This document shows positions 1 through 8,795 of a stretch of 64,000 bases of DNA, in pieces (the first letter of the stretch is position 1; every line of letters begins with the position of its first letter). Source of the DNA: Streptomyces griseus subsp. griseus. GTDB lineage: Bacteria > Actinomycetota > Actinomycetes > Streptomycetales > Streptomycetaceae. Position numbers and translations under genes: made by a program. The notes under the pieces are model-generated. The model was not told the DNA's origin and did not search any database. It was given only the letters and a program-made list of their open reading frames with translations. The DNA lies in assembly GCF_000720255.1 (NCBI RefSeq), contig NZ_JOJE01000008.1, positions 119,857-183,856 of the forward strand, read 5' to 3'.

Positions 1-1180
<1,180 letters not shown>

Positions 1181-1234
1181 GGGCAGGCCAATCAAACGAG
1201 GGGCGGATCCGGAAAGGCCGTGCGGGTCTCCGGC

Positions 1235-1264
1235 CCCCTCCCCGCCGGAAGGGGCGGGGAGGGG
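1235..1264 (-). terminator. GC-rich hairpin between LLM oxidoreductase and NCS1 transporter
   Basis: Perfect 12-bp inverted repeat (cccctccccgcc / ggcggggagggg) around a 6-nt loop in the gap between the two genes. No T-tract follows, which is common in Streptomyces terminators. It could terminate, attenuate or stabilise mRNA ends. Confidence 0.45.
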
Positions 1265-1310
1265 AGAACTGGAGTGGGGGGTGGGGTGGTGTCGATCCTG
1301 GTTGGGTGCG

Positions 1311-2330
1311 TCAGCCGTTGACGGCGGGGATCACCGTCGTGCCGTACACGTCGATGACCTTCTCCTGCGCGTCGTGCATGTCGTAGACGGCGAACTGGTC
1401 GACGCCCAGCTCGCGCAGCGCGTTCAGCTTCTCGATGTGCTTCTCGACCGGGCCGATGAGACAGAACCGGTCGACGATCTCGTCGGGCACGAACTGGGTG
1501 TCCGGGTTGTCGGCGCGCCCGTGGTGGGAGTAGTCGTACCCCTCGCGGGCCTTGATGTAGTCGGTGAGTTCGTCGGGTACGGCGGCGGAGTGCTCGCCGT
1601 ACTTCGACACCAGGTCGGCGACGTGGTTGCCGACCATTCCCCCGAACCACCGGCACTGCTCGCGCGCGTGGGCGAGCGCCTCCGGCGAGTCGTCGTCGGT
1701 GACGTACGCGGGGGCGGCGACGCAGATCTTCACCTCCGCCGGGTCGCGTCCGGCGGCGACGGCCGCGTCCTTGACCGCCTTCACCATGTACTCGGTGAGG
1801 TAGAGGTCGGCGAGCTGGAGGATGAACCCGTCGGCCTCCTCGCCCGTCATCTTCAGCGCCTTGGGCCCGTACGCGGCCATCCACACGGGGAGTTCGGCGC
1901 CCTCCTTGATCCAGGGGAACCTGATCACCGTACCGCCGAGGTCGGCCTCTCCCCCGCTGCCGAGGGCCCGGATGACCTTCATCGCCTCGCTGATGCGGGC
2001 CAGCGTGTTGGGCTTGCGGCCCGCGACGCGCATCGCCGAGTCGCCGCGGCCGATGCCGCAGACCGTGCGGTTGCCGAACATGTCGTTGAGGGTGGCGAAG
2101 GTGGAGGCGGTGACCTCCCAGGTGCGGGTGCCCGGGTTGGTGACCATGGGGCCGACCGTCAGCTCGGTGGTGTTCGCCAGGATTTGACTGTAGATCACGA
2201 ACGGCTCCTGCCAGAGCACGGCGGAGTCGAACGTCCAGCCGTAGGTGAAGCCGTGCTCCTCGGCACGCTTCATCAGGCCGATGACCCGCGAGGCCGGCGG
2301 ATCGGTCTGCAGGACGAGTCCGAAGTCCAT
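1311..2330 (-). CDS. LLM-class flavin/F420-dependent oxidoreductase (TIGR03842-like)
   Basis: 339-residue luciferase-like TIM-barrel oxidoreductase. The N-terminus MDFGLVLQTDPPASR and the downstream GIGRGDSAMRVAGR segment fit the F420/FMN-dependent LLM family that often accompanies hydantoinase genes. The ATG is preceded by AGGAG that overlaps the hydantoinase stop codon, 11 bp upstream, so the two genes are very likely translationally linked. An alternative GTG start three codons upstream is less well placed. It probably catalyses a redox step on a pyrimidine, hydantoin or related N-heterocycle. The exact substrate is unknown, and the choice of F420 over FMN is inferred from the family. Confidence 0.85.
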   Translation of the reverse strand: MDFGLVLQTDPPASRVIGLMKRAEEHGFTYGWTFDSAVLWQEPFVIYSQILANTTELTVGPMVTNPGTRTWEVTASTFATLNDMFGNRTVCGIGRGDSAMRVAGRKPNTLARISEAMKVIRALGSGGEADLGGTVIRFPWIKEGAELPVWMAAYGPKALKMTGEEADGFILQLADLYLTEYMVKAVKDAAVAAGRDPAEVKICVAAPAYVTDDDSPEALAHAREQCRWFGGMVGNHVADLVSKYGEHSAAVPDELTDYIKAREGYDYSHHGRADNPDTQFVPDEIVDRFCLIGPVEKHIEKLNALRELGVDQFAVYDMHDAQEKVIDVYGTTVIPAVNG

Positions 2331-2341
2331 GTGCGCCACTC

Positions 2342-3745
2342 CTAGTTGAGGTACTGACAGGTGGACCGCGGGGTGTAGACGCCGTGTCCCGTGCGCCCGG
2401 TGAACTCCCGCTCGGTGATGACGGGTTCGCCGCGCGAGAGCACGGTCTCGACCCGGCCGGTGACGCTCTTGCCCTCGTACGCCGAGTAGTCGACGTTCAT
2501 GTGGTGGGTCACCGCGGACAGGACCTGCTCGGCGTGCGGGTCGTAGATGACGACATCGGCGTCCGCGCCGGGGGCGATGGTGCCCTTCTTCGGGTACATG
2601 CCGAACATGCGGGCCGGGGTGGCGCAGGCGATCTCGATCCAGCGGCGGCGCGAGATGTGCCCGTCGACGACGGCCTGGTGGAGCAGGTCCATACGGTTCT
2701 CGACGCCCGGCAGGCCGTTGGGAATCTTGGAGAAGTCGCCCCGCCCGAGCTCCTTCTGGCCCACGAAGCAGAAGGGGCAGTGGTCGGTGGAGACCACCTG
2801 GAGGTCGTTGGTGCGCAGGCCCCGCCACAGCGCGGCCTGGTGCTCCCTCGGCCTGAGCGGGGTCGAGCACACGTACTTGGCGCCCTCGAAGTCGGGCTCG
2901 GCGAGGTTGTCGGTCGACAGGAACAGATACTGTGGGCAGGTCTCGCCGAAGACGTTCAGCCCCTCGTCGCGCGCCCGGGCCAGCTCGGCGACCGCCTCCT
3001 GCGCCGAGACGTGCACGACGTACAGGGGGGCGCCGGCGACCTGGGCCAGCTTGATCGCGCGGTGGGTGGCCTCCGCCTCCAGGAGGGCCTTGCGAACCTC
3101 GCCGTGGTAGCGCGGGTCGGTCTCGCCGCGGGCCAGCGCCTGCTCCACGAGCACGTCGATGGCGATGCCGTTCTCGGCGTGCATCATGATCAGTCCGCCG
3201 TTCTCGGCGGAGCGCTGCATGGCGCGCAGGATCTGGCCGTCGTCGCTGTAGAAGACGCCCGGGTAGGCCATGAACTGCTTGAAGGAGGTGACGCCCTCCT
3301 CGACGAGGTGGTCCATCTCCTTGAGCGTCCCCTGGTTCACATCGGAGACGATCATGTGGAAGCCGTAGTCGATCGCGCAGTTGCCCTCGGCCTTGGCGTG
3401 CCAGGCGTCCAGGCCCTCGCGCAGGGTGTGGCCGACGCTCTGCACCGCGAAGTCGACGATCGTCGTGGTGCCGCCCCAGGCGGCGGCCCGGGTGCCGGTC
3501 TCGAAGGTGTCGGAGGCGAAGGTGCCGCCGAAGGGCAACTCCATGTGGGTGTGGGCGTCGACGCCGCCCGGGATGACGTACTTCCCGGTCGCGTCGATGG
3601 TTCGCTCGGCAGTCCATGCTTCGGCGGCAGGGGTATTCGATGCGGCGAGGGCGGCGATACGGCCGTCCTCGATCAGGACGTCGGCGTGGATCTCGTCGGA
3701 GGCGGTGATGACGAGACCGTTCCGGATGACGGTACGGCTGCTCAT
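2342..3745 (-). CDS. hydA: dihydropyrimidinase / D-hydantoinase
   Basis: 467-residue cyclic amidohydrolase that opens dihydropyrimidines or 5-substituted hydantoins to N-carbamoyl amino acids. The binuclear metal site is complete: HTHME (His65, His67), carboxylated Lys156 in SFKQFM, His189 in MMHAE, His245 in VVHVS and Asp321 in STDHCPF. Length matches the family. It lies between two genes of the same pathway: the carbamoyl-amide hydrolase upstream supplies the next step and the LLM oxidoreductase follows closely. A stable hairpin sits in the 139-bp gap before it, so its level may be tuned separately from the hydrolase. Confidence in function is high; substrate preference (uracil-derived or hydantoin) is not readable from sequence. 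Confidence 0.93.
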   Translation of the reverse strand: MSSRTVIRNGLVITASDEIHADVLIEDGRIAALAASNTPAAEAWTAERTIDATGKYVIPGGVDAHTHMELPFGGTFASDTFETGTRAAAWGGTTTIVDFAVQSVGHTLREGLDAWHAKAEGNCAIDYGFHMIVSDVNQGTLKEMDHLVEEGVTSFKQFMAYPGVFYSDDGQILRAMQRSAENGGLIMMHAENGIAIDVLVEQALARGETDPRYHGEVRKALLEAEATHRAIKLAQVAGAPLYVVHVSAQEAVAELARARDEGLNVFGETCPQYLFLSTDNLAEPDFEGAKYVCSTPLRPREHQAALWRGLRTNDLQVVSTDHCPFCFVGQKELGRGDFSKIPNGLPGVENRMDLLHQAVVDGHISRRRWIEIACATPARMFGMYPKKGTIAPGADADVVIYDPHAEQVLSAVTHHMNVDYSAYEGKSVTGRVETVLSRGEPVITEREFTGRTGHGVYTPRSTCQYLN

Positions 3746-3834
3746 GGCTTGACTCCGCTGGGGTGTAGTCGGGTGCGGGTCGTCGTGGGCTGGTCGCGCT
3801 CACGCGGCGGAAGCCGCATATCGGGCGGGATCCC

Positions 3835-3869
3835 GCGCCCCCTGAAGGGGTTCGCCCTTCAGGGGGCGC
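3835..3869 (-). terminator. 15-bp perfect stem-loop between the hydrolase and hydA
   Basis: Arms gcgccccctgaaggg and cccttcagggggcgc with a gttcg loop form a perfect 15-bp stem just downstream of the hydrolase stop. There is no T-tract. It may be a partial terminator or an mRNA-stabilising element inside the operon. Confidence 0.55.
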
Positions 3870-3884
3870 GTGTCACCGCCCGTG

Positions 3885-4727
3885 TCAGGGGGCCGTCAGC
3901 GGGCCGTATGCCTCCGGGCGGCGGTCGCGGTAGAACTGCCAGCGGTCGCGGACCTCTCGGAGCTTGGCCAGGTCGAGGTCGCGGACGACGAGTTCGGTCT
4001 CCTTGTCGCTCGCCACCTCGCCGACGAACTGTGCCTCCGGGTCGACGAAGTAGCTCGTCCCGTAGAAGTCGTTGTCGCCCAGGTCCTCCACACCGACCCG
4101 GTTGATCGCGCCGACGAAGTACTCGTTGGCGACGGCGGCCGCCGGCTGCTCCAGCTGCCACAGGTAGCGCGAGAGGCCACGCGAGGTGGCGGAGGGGTTG
4201 AAGACGATCTCGGCGCCCGCGAGGCCCAGGGCACGCCAGCCCTCCGGGAAGTGCCGGTCGTAGCAGATGTAGACGCCGATCCTGCCGACGGCCGTGTCGA
4301 AGACCGGCCAGCCGGCGTTGCCCGGGCGGAAGTAGAACTTCTCCCAGAAACCGGGGACTTGGGGAATGTGGTGCTTGCGGTACTTGCCGAGGTACGAGCC
4401 GTCCGCGTCGATCACGGCAGCGGTGTTGTAGAGGACGCCGGGCTGTTCCTCCTCGTACATCGGCAGGATCAGGACGATGCCCAGTTCCCTCGCGAGCGCC
4501 TGGAAGCGCCCCACGATCGGGCCGTCGGGGATCTGCTCCGCGTACTCGTAGAACGCCTTGTCCTGGACCTGGCAGAAGTAGGGTCCGTAGAACAGCTCCT
4601 GGAAGCACAGGACCTGGGCACCCTGCGCGGCCGCGTCGCGGGCCGCCTGCTCGTGAACCTGGATCATCGATTCCTTGTCGCCGGTCCAGGCGGTCTGGAA
4701 GACGGCGGCACGGATCACTCTGCTCAT
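3885..4727 (-). CDS. nitrilase-superfamily carbamoyl-amide hydrolase (beta-ureidopropionase-like), copy A
   Basis: 280-residue carbon-nitrogen hydrolase expected to convert N-carbamoyl-beta-alanine (or another N-carbamoyl amino acid from hydA) to the free amino acid, CO2 and ammonia. The catalytic triad is Glu44 (CFQELF), Lys118 (YRKHHIP) and Cys155 (YICYDRHFP). GGAGG lies 5 nt before the ATG. It is the same length as, and strongly similar to, the hydrolase at the head of the cluster (copy B), with identical triad numbering, so the two are paralogs. The upstream 155 bp carries a repeat array that may bind the neighbouring PucR-type regulator. Confidence 0.9.
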   Translation of the reverse strand: MSRVIRAAVFQTAWTGDKESMIQVHEQAARDAAAQGAQVLCFQELFYGPYFCQVQDKAFYEYAEQIPDGPIVGRFQALARELGIVLILPMYEEEQPGVLYNTAAVIDADGSYLGKYRKHHIPQVPGFWEKFYFRPGNAGWPVFDTAVGRIGVYICYDRHFPEGWRALGLAGAEIVFNPSATSRGLSRYLWQLEQPAAAVANEYFVGAINRVGVEDLGDNDFYGTSYFVDPEAQFVGEVASDKETELVVRDLDLAKLREVRDRWQFYRDRRPEAYGPLTAP

Positions 4728-4790
4728 CGGGACCTCCGGTCGCTCGGTGTGCGAGAAGGCTAGGAAGTCCCAAAGCAGGCTTTGAGTTGC

Positions 4791-4890
4791 ACCGTGTCAC
4801 GTTTGCGGGCGTGTGGCGTGCCACGGTGTCACGCCTTCGCCGTCCCATGTTTCACCGCCGTTTTCCCAGGTCGTTCCATGTTTCACCGCT
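4791..4890. promoter_or_regulatory. repeat array between the pucR-like gene and hydrolase A (candidate operator)
   Basis: Two pairs of direct repeats. ACCGTGTCACG and ACGGTGTCACG are 32 bp apart. An exact 14-bp repeat, CCATGTTTCACCGC, occurs twice 31 bp apart. All four share a TGTnnCAC-like core, and spacing near three helical turns suggests binding on one DNA face. The last copy overlaps the regulator's stop codon. A short inverted repeat, CAAAGC-AG-GCTTTG (4771-4784), lies just downstream. Regulator assignment is inferred. Confidence 0.45.
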
Positions 4891-6463
4891 GTTGCGCGTC
4901 ATGCGCGAGGAGCGCGATGTGCACCGACGCCGCCTGCTCGAAGTCGTCGAGGTCGACGCCGAGCCGGGCCTGTATCGCCTCCAGCCGTCGGTACAGCGCG
5001 GGCCGGGACACGTGGTGCAGCTGGGCGGTGCGGGACTTGTTGCGGCCGGTGGCGAGATAGGTCCGCAGCACCGACAGCAGATCCTCGTCGGCGGCGCACA
5101 GCAGCCCGTCCAGCTCCCGCTCGGCGAAGGACTGCACCTGCGGGTCGTCCCGCAGCAGCCGGATCAGCCCGCGCAGATGGACGTCCCGCAGCCGTACGAC
5201 GGCCGGCAGGTCGAGCGCGGCCGCGGAGTCGGCCACGGCGTCCGCGACGTGCTGCGCCTCGCGCAGTCCGGAGGGCACGTCGTCCCAGGCGGTACGGGCG
5301 TCGGCGGCGGCGACCGTGCGGACCGCGCCGGACTCGGTGCGCAGCCGGGCGGCGAAGTGGGCCGTCAGCGCCTGGGCGTCCTGGTCGCGGGCGAGGCTCA
5401 GCAGCACGGCGGTCGCCCCGTCGGCGAGTTCGGCGACGAGCCCGGACAGCCCCAGCATGCGCAGTACGCGGTCGATCCCGGCCGGGTCGCCGTCGTGCAC
5501 GACGAGCGGCACGAACGTGCGCCGGTTGACCGGCAGTCCGGCGGCCCGCGCGCGGGGCAGCAGCTGCCGGGCCGCCACGACACCGGAGACGAGGTCCGTC
5601 AGCAGGCTCTGAGCCGACTGTTCCTCCCAGGTGTGGGCGGAGTTGCCGGCGAGCATCCGGTGCAGCACGAGGGCCTCCGCGGCCCGGTCGGCGAGCAGCC
5701 GTCCGGCGGCGGTGTCGCCGCGGTAGCCGCACAGCATGATCCGGCCCCACCGCTCACCACGTCCGGCCAGCTCGGCGCGGATCCAGCCGTCGCCCTCGGT
5801 CCCGCCGGCCTGGCGGGCGATGCGCTCCCAGTCGCGCAGCACGTCGTCGACGGCCGGCCGTTCCCCGGCCGTGGCGAGGACACGGTGGGCGAGATTGGTG
5901 ACGACGACGGGGCAGGCGCTGTGCTGGGCGACCTCGTCGAGGAGGCGTTGCAGCGGCGCGCCCGCGGTGATGAGCCCGGTGAGGGCCGTGCGCACGGACT
6001 CGGAGAGGCTGACGGCGGCGAACTTGCGCCGGACCAGCCGGGCCTGGACCTCCTCCGTCAGCTCGGCGAAGGGGAACGGCCGGTGCAGCACGATCATGGG
6101 CAGCCCGCACCGCTCGGCGGCCCGGCGCATCGCCTCCGGCGGGGCGGGGAAGGCGCGGCCGAGTCCGAGGACGACGGCCGCCGCCTCGGCGCGGTGCAGC
6201 GACTGGACGTACTCAACCTGCTTGGCCGGGTCCCCGGCGAGCAGCACGCCGGTGGTGAGCACCATCTCGCCGCCGCTGAGCATCACACCGACGTCGGGCG
6301 CCTCGGCGACATGCACCCAGCGCACCGGACGGTCCAGCTGACCGGCACCGGCCACCACCTCGGGCTCTCCCGCCAGCACCCGTTCCAGGGTGAGGACCTG
6401 GCGGACCGACAGCGCGGGTTCCAGCGGTTCCGTGGGTTCCAGCGGCTCCAGGATGGCGGTCAT
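4883..6463 (-). CDS. PucR-family transcriptional regulator
   Basis: 526-residue cytoplasmic regulator. An N-terminal PucR-type ligand domain (~20-150; GGEMVLTTG motif) is followed by a central GGDEF-related region and a C-terminal PucR helix-turn-helix (~470-520; TGRNKSRTAQLHHVSRPALYRRL). Such proteins control purine, allantoin or pyrimidine catabolism, fitting the surrounding genes. It starts 28 bp after the aminotransferase stop, with AAGGGA as ribosome site, so it is probably in that operon. Its likely targets are the repeat array at its own 3' end and/or the cluster promoter. The ligand is unknown. Confidence 0.85.
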   Translation of the reverse strand: MTAILEPLEPTEPLEPALSVRQVLTLERVLAGEPEVVAGAGQLDRPVRWVHVAEAPDVGVMLSGGEMVLTTGVLLAGDPAKQVEYVQSLHRAEAAAVVLGLGRAFPAPPEAMRRAAERCGLPMIVLHRPFPFAELTEEVQARLVRRKFAAVSLSESVRTALTGLITAGAPLQRLLDEVAQHSACPVVVTNLAHRVLATAGERPAVDDVLRDWERIARQAGGTEGDGWIRAELAGRGERWGRIMLCGYRGDTAAGRLLADRAAEALVLHRMLAGNSAHTWEEQSAQSLLTDLVSGVVAARQLLPRARAAGLPVNRRTFVPLVVHDGDPAGIDRVLRMLGLSGLVAELADGATAVLLSLARDQDAQALTAHFAARLRTESGAVRTVAAADARTAWDDVPSGLREAQHVADAVADSAAALDLPAVVRLRDVHLRGLIRLLRDDPQVQSFAERELDGLLCAADEDLLSVLRTYLATGRNKSRTAQLHHVSRPALYRRLEAIQARLGVDLDDFEQAASVHIALLAHDAQQR

Positions 6464-6491
6464 CGCGGTGTTCCCTTGCTGAGCTCTGTGA

Positions 6492-7775
6492 CTACGAGGT
6501 GCTCCGCAGAGCGTGTTCGAGGATCGCGGCGCCCTCCTCGGCCTCCGCGACGGTGAGGGACAGCGGCGGGGCGACGCGCAGGGCGCTGGTGTTGTGGCCG
6601 CCGCCCTTGCCGATCAGCAGGCCGCCCTCGCGGGCCGCCTCCAGCACGGCGGCCGCGCGCTGCGGGTCGGCGTCGTCCGTGCCGGGCTTGACCAGCTCGA
6701 TCCCGATCATCAGCCCCCTGCCACGCACCTCCCGTACGCCCGGCACCTGGGCGGCGACCACGCGCAGCCGCTCGATGAGCAGTCCGCCGACCCGGCGGGC
6801 GTTGCCCTGGAGGTCGTGCTCCAGGAGGTAGGCGAGGTTGGCGAGGCCCGCGACCATGGTGAGCTGGGTGCCGCCGAAGGTGGAGATGCTGTTGGCGTCG
6901 AGGCAGTTCATGATCTCGGAGCGGGCGATCACCCCGCCGATGGAGGTGCCGTTGCCGATGCCCTTGGCGAAGGTGACGATGTCCGGCGGGCCGCTGTGCC
7001 CGTGCGCCTGCCAGCCCCAGAAGTGCTCGCCGGTGCGTCCCCAGCCGGTCTGCACCTCGTCGGCGATCCACAGGATGCCGTGCTCCCGCAGCACCTCGCG
7101 GAAGGCGGCGTACAGGCCGTCCGGCGGTGAGGTGAAGCCGCCGACGCCCTGGATGGGCTCGGCGATCAGGGCGGCGGGCTGGCGGGTGTGACCGAGCAGG
7201 TCCCTGAGGTCGTCGACACAGGCCGCGATGAAGGCGGCGTCGTCGAGGTCGGCGTACGGGCCGCGGGTGCGGACGCCGCCGTGGACGTACAGCGTCTGCA
7301 GCGGTGACAGGGAGGTCGGGGACCAGCCGCGGTTGCCGGTGATGCCGACCGCGCTGAAGGAACGGCCGTGGTAGCTGTTGCGCATCGCCAGGATCGTGTT
7401 GCTGCGCCGGTAGGCCGTCGCCAGCAGCAGCGCCGTGTCGTTGGCCTCGGTGCCGGAGGTGGTGAAGAAGACGCGCGCGTCCGGGATGGCGCTGACGTGG
7501 GCGATCCGCTCGGCGAGCTCGACCATGGGCCGGTTGAGGTACAGCGTCGAGGAGTGGATGATCCGCCCGGCCTGTTCGCTGACCGCCTTGGTCAGCTCGG
7601 GCAGGGCGTGCGCGGTCATCGTGGTGAGGATGCCGCCGAAGAAGTCCAGGTACCTGTTGCCGTCGGCGTCCCAGACGTGCCGCCCCTCCCCGTGGGTGAT
7701 CTCCAGCGGGTCGTCGTAGTAGAGGGCGAGCCAGTCCGGGAGGACGCGGCGGTGTCGGTCGTAGAGGTCGTTCAC
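6492..7775 (-). CDS. class III PLP-dependent aminotransferase (beta-alanine/omega-amino acid type)
   Basis: 427-residue fold-type I aminotransferase. The PLP lysine is Lys271 (FAKGIGNG); the cofactor aspartate lies in IADEVQTG (Asp239); SGTEAND is the phosphate-binding segment. In a reductive pyrimidine pathway it would deaminate beta-alanine or 3-aminoisobutyrate released by the ureidopropionase. The GTG start overlaps the stop of hydrolase B by four bases (GTGA), which indicates translational coupling and fixes the start. An alanine-glyoxylate-type specificity is also possible. Confidence 0.88.
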   Translation of the reverse strand: MNDLYDRHRRVLPDWLALYYDDPLEITHGEGRHVWDADGNRYLDFFGGILTTMTAHALPELTKAVSEQAGRIIHSSTLYLNRPMVELAERIAHVSAIPDARVFFTTSGTEANDTALLLATAYRRSNTILAMRNSYHGRSFSAVGITGNRGWSPTSLSPLQTLYVHGGVRTRGPYADLDDAAFIAACVDDLRDLLGHTRQPAALIAEPIQGVGGFTSPPDGLYAAFREVLREHGILWIADEVQTGWGRTGEHFWGWQAHGHSGPPDIVTFAKGIGNGTSIGGVIARSEIMNCLDANSISTFGGTQLTMVAGLANLAYLLEHDLQGNARRVGGLLIERLRVVAAQVPGVREVRGRGLMIGIELVKPGTDDADPQRAAAVLEAAREGGLLIGKGGGHNTSALRVAPPLSLTVAEAEEGAAILEHALRSTS

Positions 7776-8614
7776 GGCTGCACCAGCCCTTCGTAGGCGT
7801 CGGGGCGGCGGTCGCGGTAGAAGGCCCACGTCTGCCGCACTTCCTCGATGAGGTCGAAGTCGAGGTCCCGGATGACGAGTTCCTCGCTCTCGTCGCTGGC
7901 GACGTCCCCGACGAACTGGCCCCGCGGGTCGACGAAGTAGCTCGTCCCGTAGAAGTCGTTGTCGCCGTACTCCTCGACGCCGACGCGGTTGATCGCGGCG
8001 ACGAAGTACGCGTTGGCGACGGCCGCGGCGGGCTGTTCGAGCCGCCAGAGGTGGGAGGAGAGGCCGCGGTGGGTGGCGGAGGGGTTGTAGACGAGTTGGG
8101 CGCCGTTGATCCCGAGTTGCCGCCACCCTTCGGGGAAGTGCCGGTCGTAGCAGATGTAGACGCCGACCTTTCCGACAGAGGTGTCGAAGACCGGCCAGCC
8201 GATATTGCCGGGCCGGAAGTAGTACTTCTCCCAGAAGCCCTTGACCTGCGGGATGTGGTGCTTGCGGTACTTGCCGAGGTAGGAGCCGTCGGCGTCGATC
8301 ACGGCGGCGGTGTTGTAGTAGAAGCCCGACTGCTCGATCTCGAACACCGGCACGACGACGACCATGCCGGTCTCCTGGGCGAGCTCCCGCATCCGGCGGA
8401 CGGTGGGGCCGTCCGGGACGGGCTCGGCCCAGCGGTAGTGCTCGGGGTCCTGGACCTGGCAGAAGTAGGGAGCGTTGAAGACTTCCTGGAACCCGATGAT
8501 CCTGGCCCCCTGACGGGCCGCCTCGCGGGCGTGCTCCTCGTGTTTCGCCACCATGGACGCGGTGTCGCCGGTCCAGGTCGCCTGTACCAGAGCGGCGCGA
8601 ACGACGTTGGCCAT
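7772..8614 (-). CDS. nitrilase-superfamily carbamoyl-amide hydrolase (beta-ureidopropionase-like), copy B
   Basis: 280-residue paralog of copy A, with the triad at the same residues (Glu44, Lys118, Cys155). It is the first gene of the cluster, preceded by AAGGAG seven nt before the ATG. In-frame codons continue upstream but match nothing and lack a ribosome site. It is translationally coupled to the aminotransferase. Two copies in one cluster suggest two N-carbamoyl substrates (for example N-carbamoyl-beta-alanine and N-carbamoyl-beta-aminoisobutyrate, or a D-amino-acid derivative); this is inference. Confidence 0.9.
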   Translation of the reverse strand: MANVVRAALVQATWTGDTASMVAKHEEHAREAARQGARIIGFQEVFNAPYFCQVQDPEHYRWAEPVPDGPTVRRMRELAQETGMVVVVPVFEIEQSGFYYNTAAVIDADGSYLGKYRKHHIPQVKGFWEKYYFRPGNIGWPVFDTSVGKVGVYICYDRHFPEGWRQLGINGAQLVYNPSATHRGLSSHLWRLEQPAAAVANAYFVAAINRVGVEEYGDNDFYGTSYFVDPRGQFVGDVASDESEELVIRDLDFDLIEEVRQTWAFYRDRRPDAYEGLVQP

Positions 8615-8641
8615 GAGCTGCTCCTTCGACGGGACGCCAGA

Positions 8642-8675
8642 GCCTCTACGCCCGTAGACGGCAGGCCGTAGAGGC
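8642..8675. promoter_or_regulatory. inverted repeat upstream of the pyrimidine-catabolic operon
   Basis: GCCTCTACG and CGTAGAGGC form a perfect 9-bp inverted repeat around 16 bp. An inner CTACG-cc-CGTAG shares the left half-site. It sits 27 bp upstream of the first ATG of the cluster, a natural operator position. Confidence 0.45.
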
Positions 8676-8795
8676 ACGAACGTAAGCCTCACCGGCAGCC
8701 TTGCCAAGACCATCGCCGTTAACCCGCTGAGTCCATCCCGTTTCACACTCCTGTGGGTGAGCGATGGGGCCTGCGGGGACTCTGTGTCGGCTGAT

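Noticed and set aside
1311..3803. An 830-codon open frame spanning LLM oxidoreductase and hydantoinase
   Set aside because: Its 5' half is antifeature-like Arg/Pro-rich sequence in the wrong frame of hydA. The true LLM gene starts at the ATG at 2330 with its own ribosome site.
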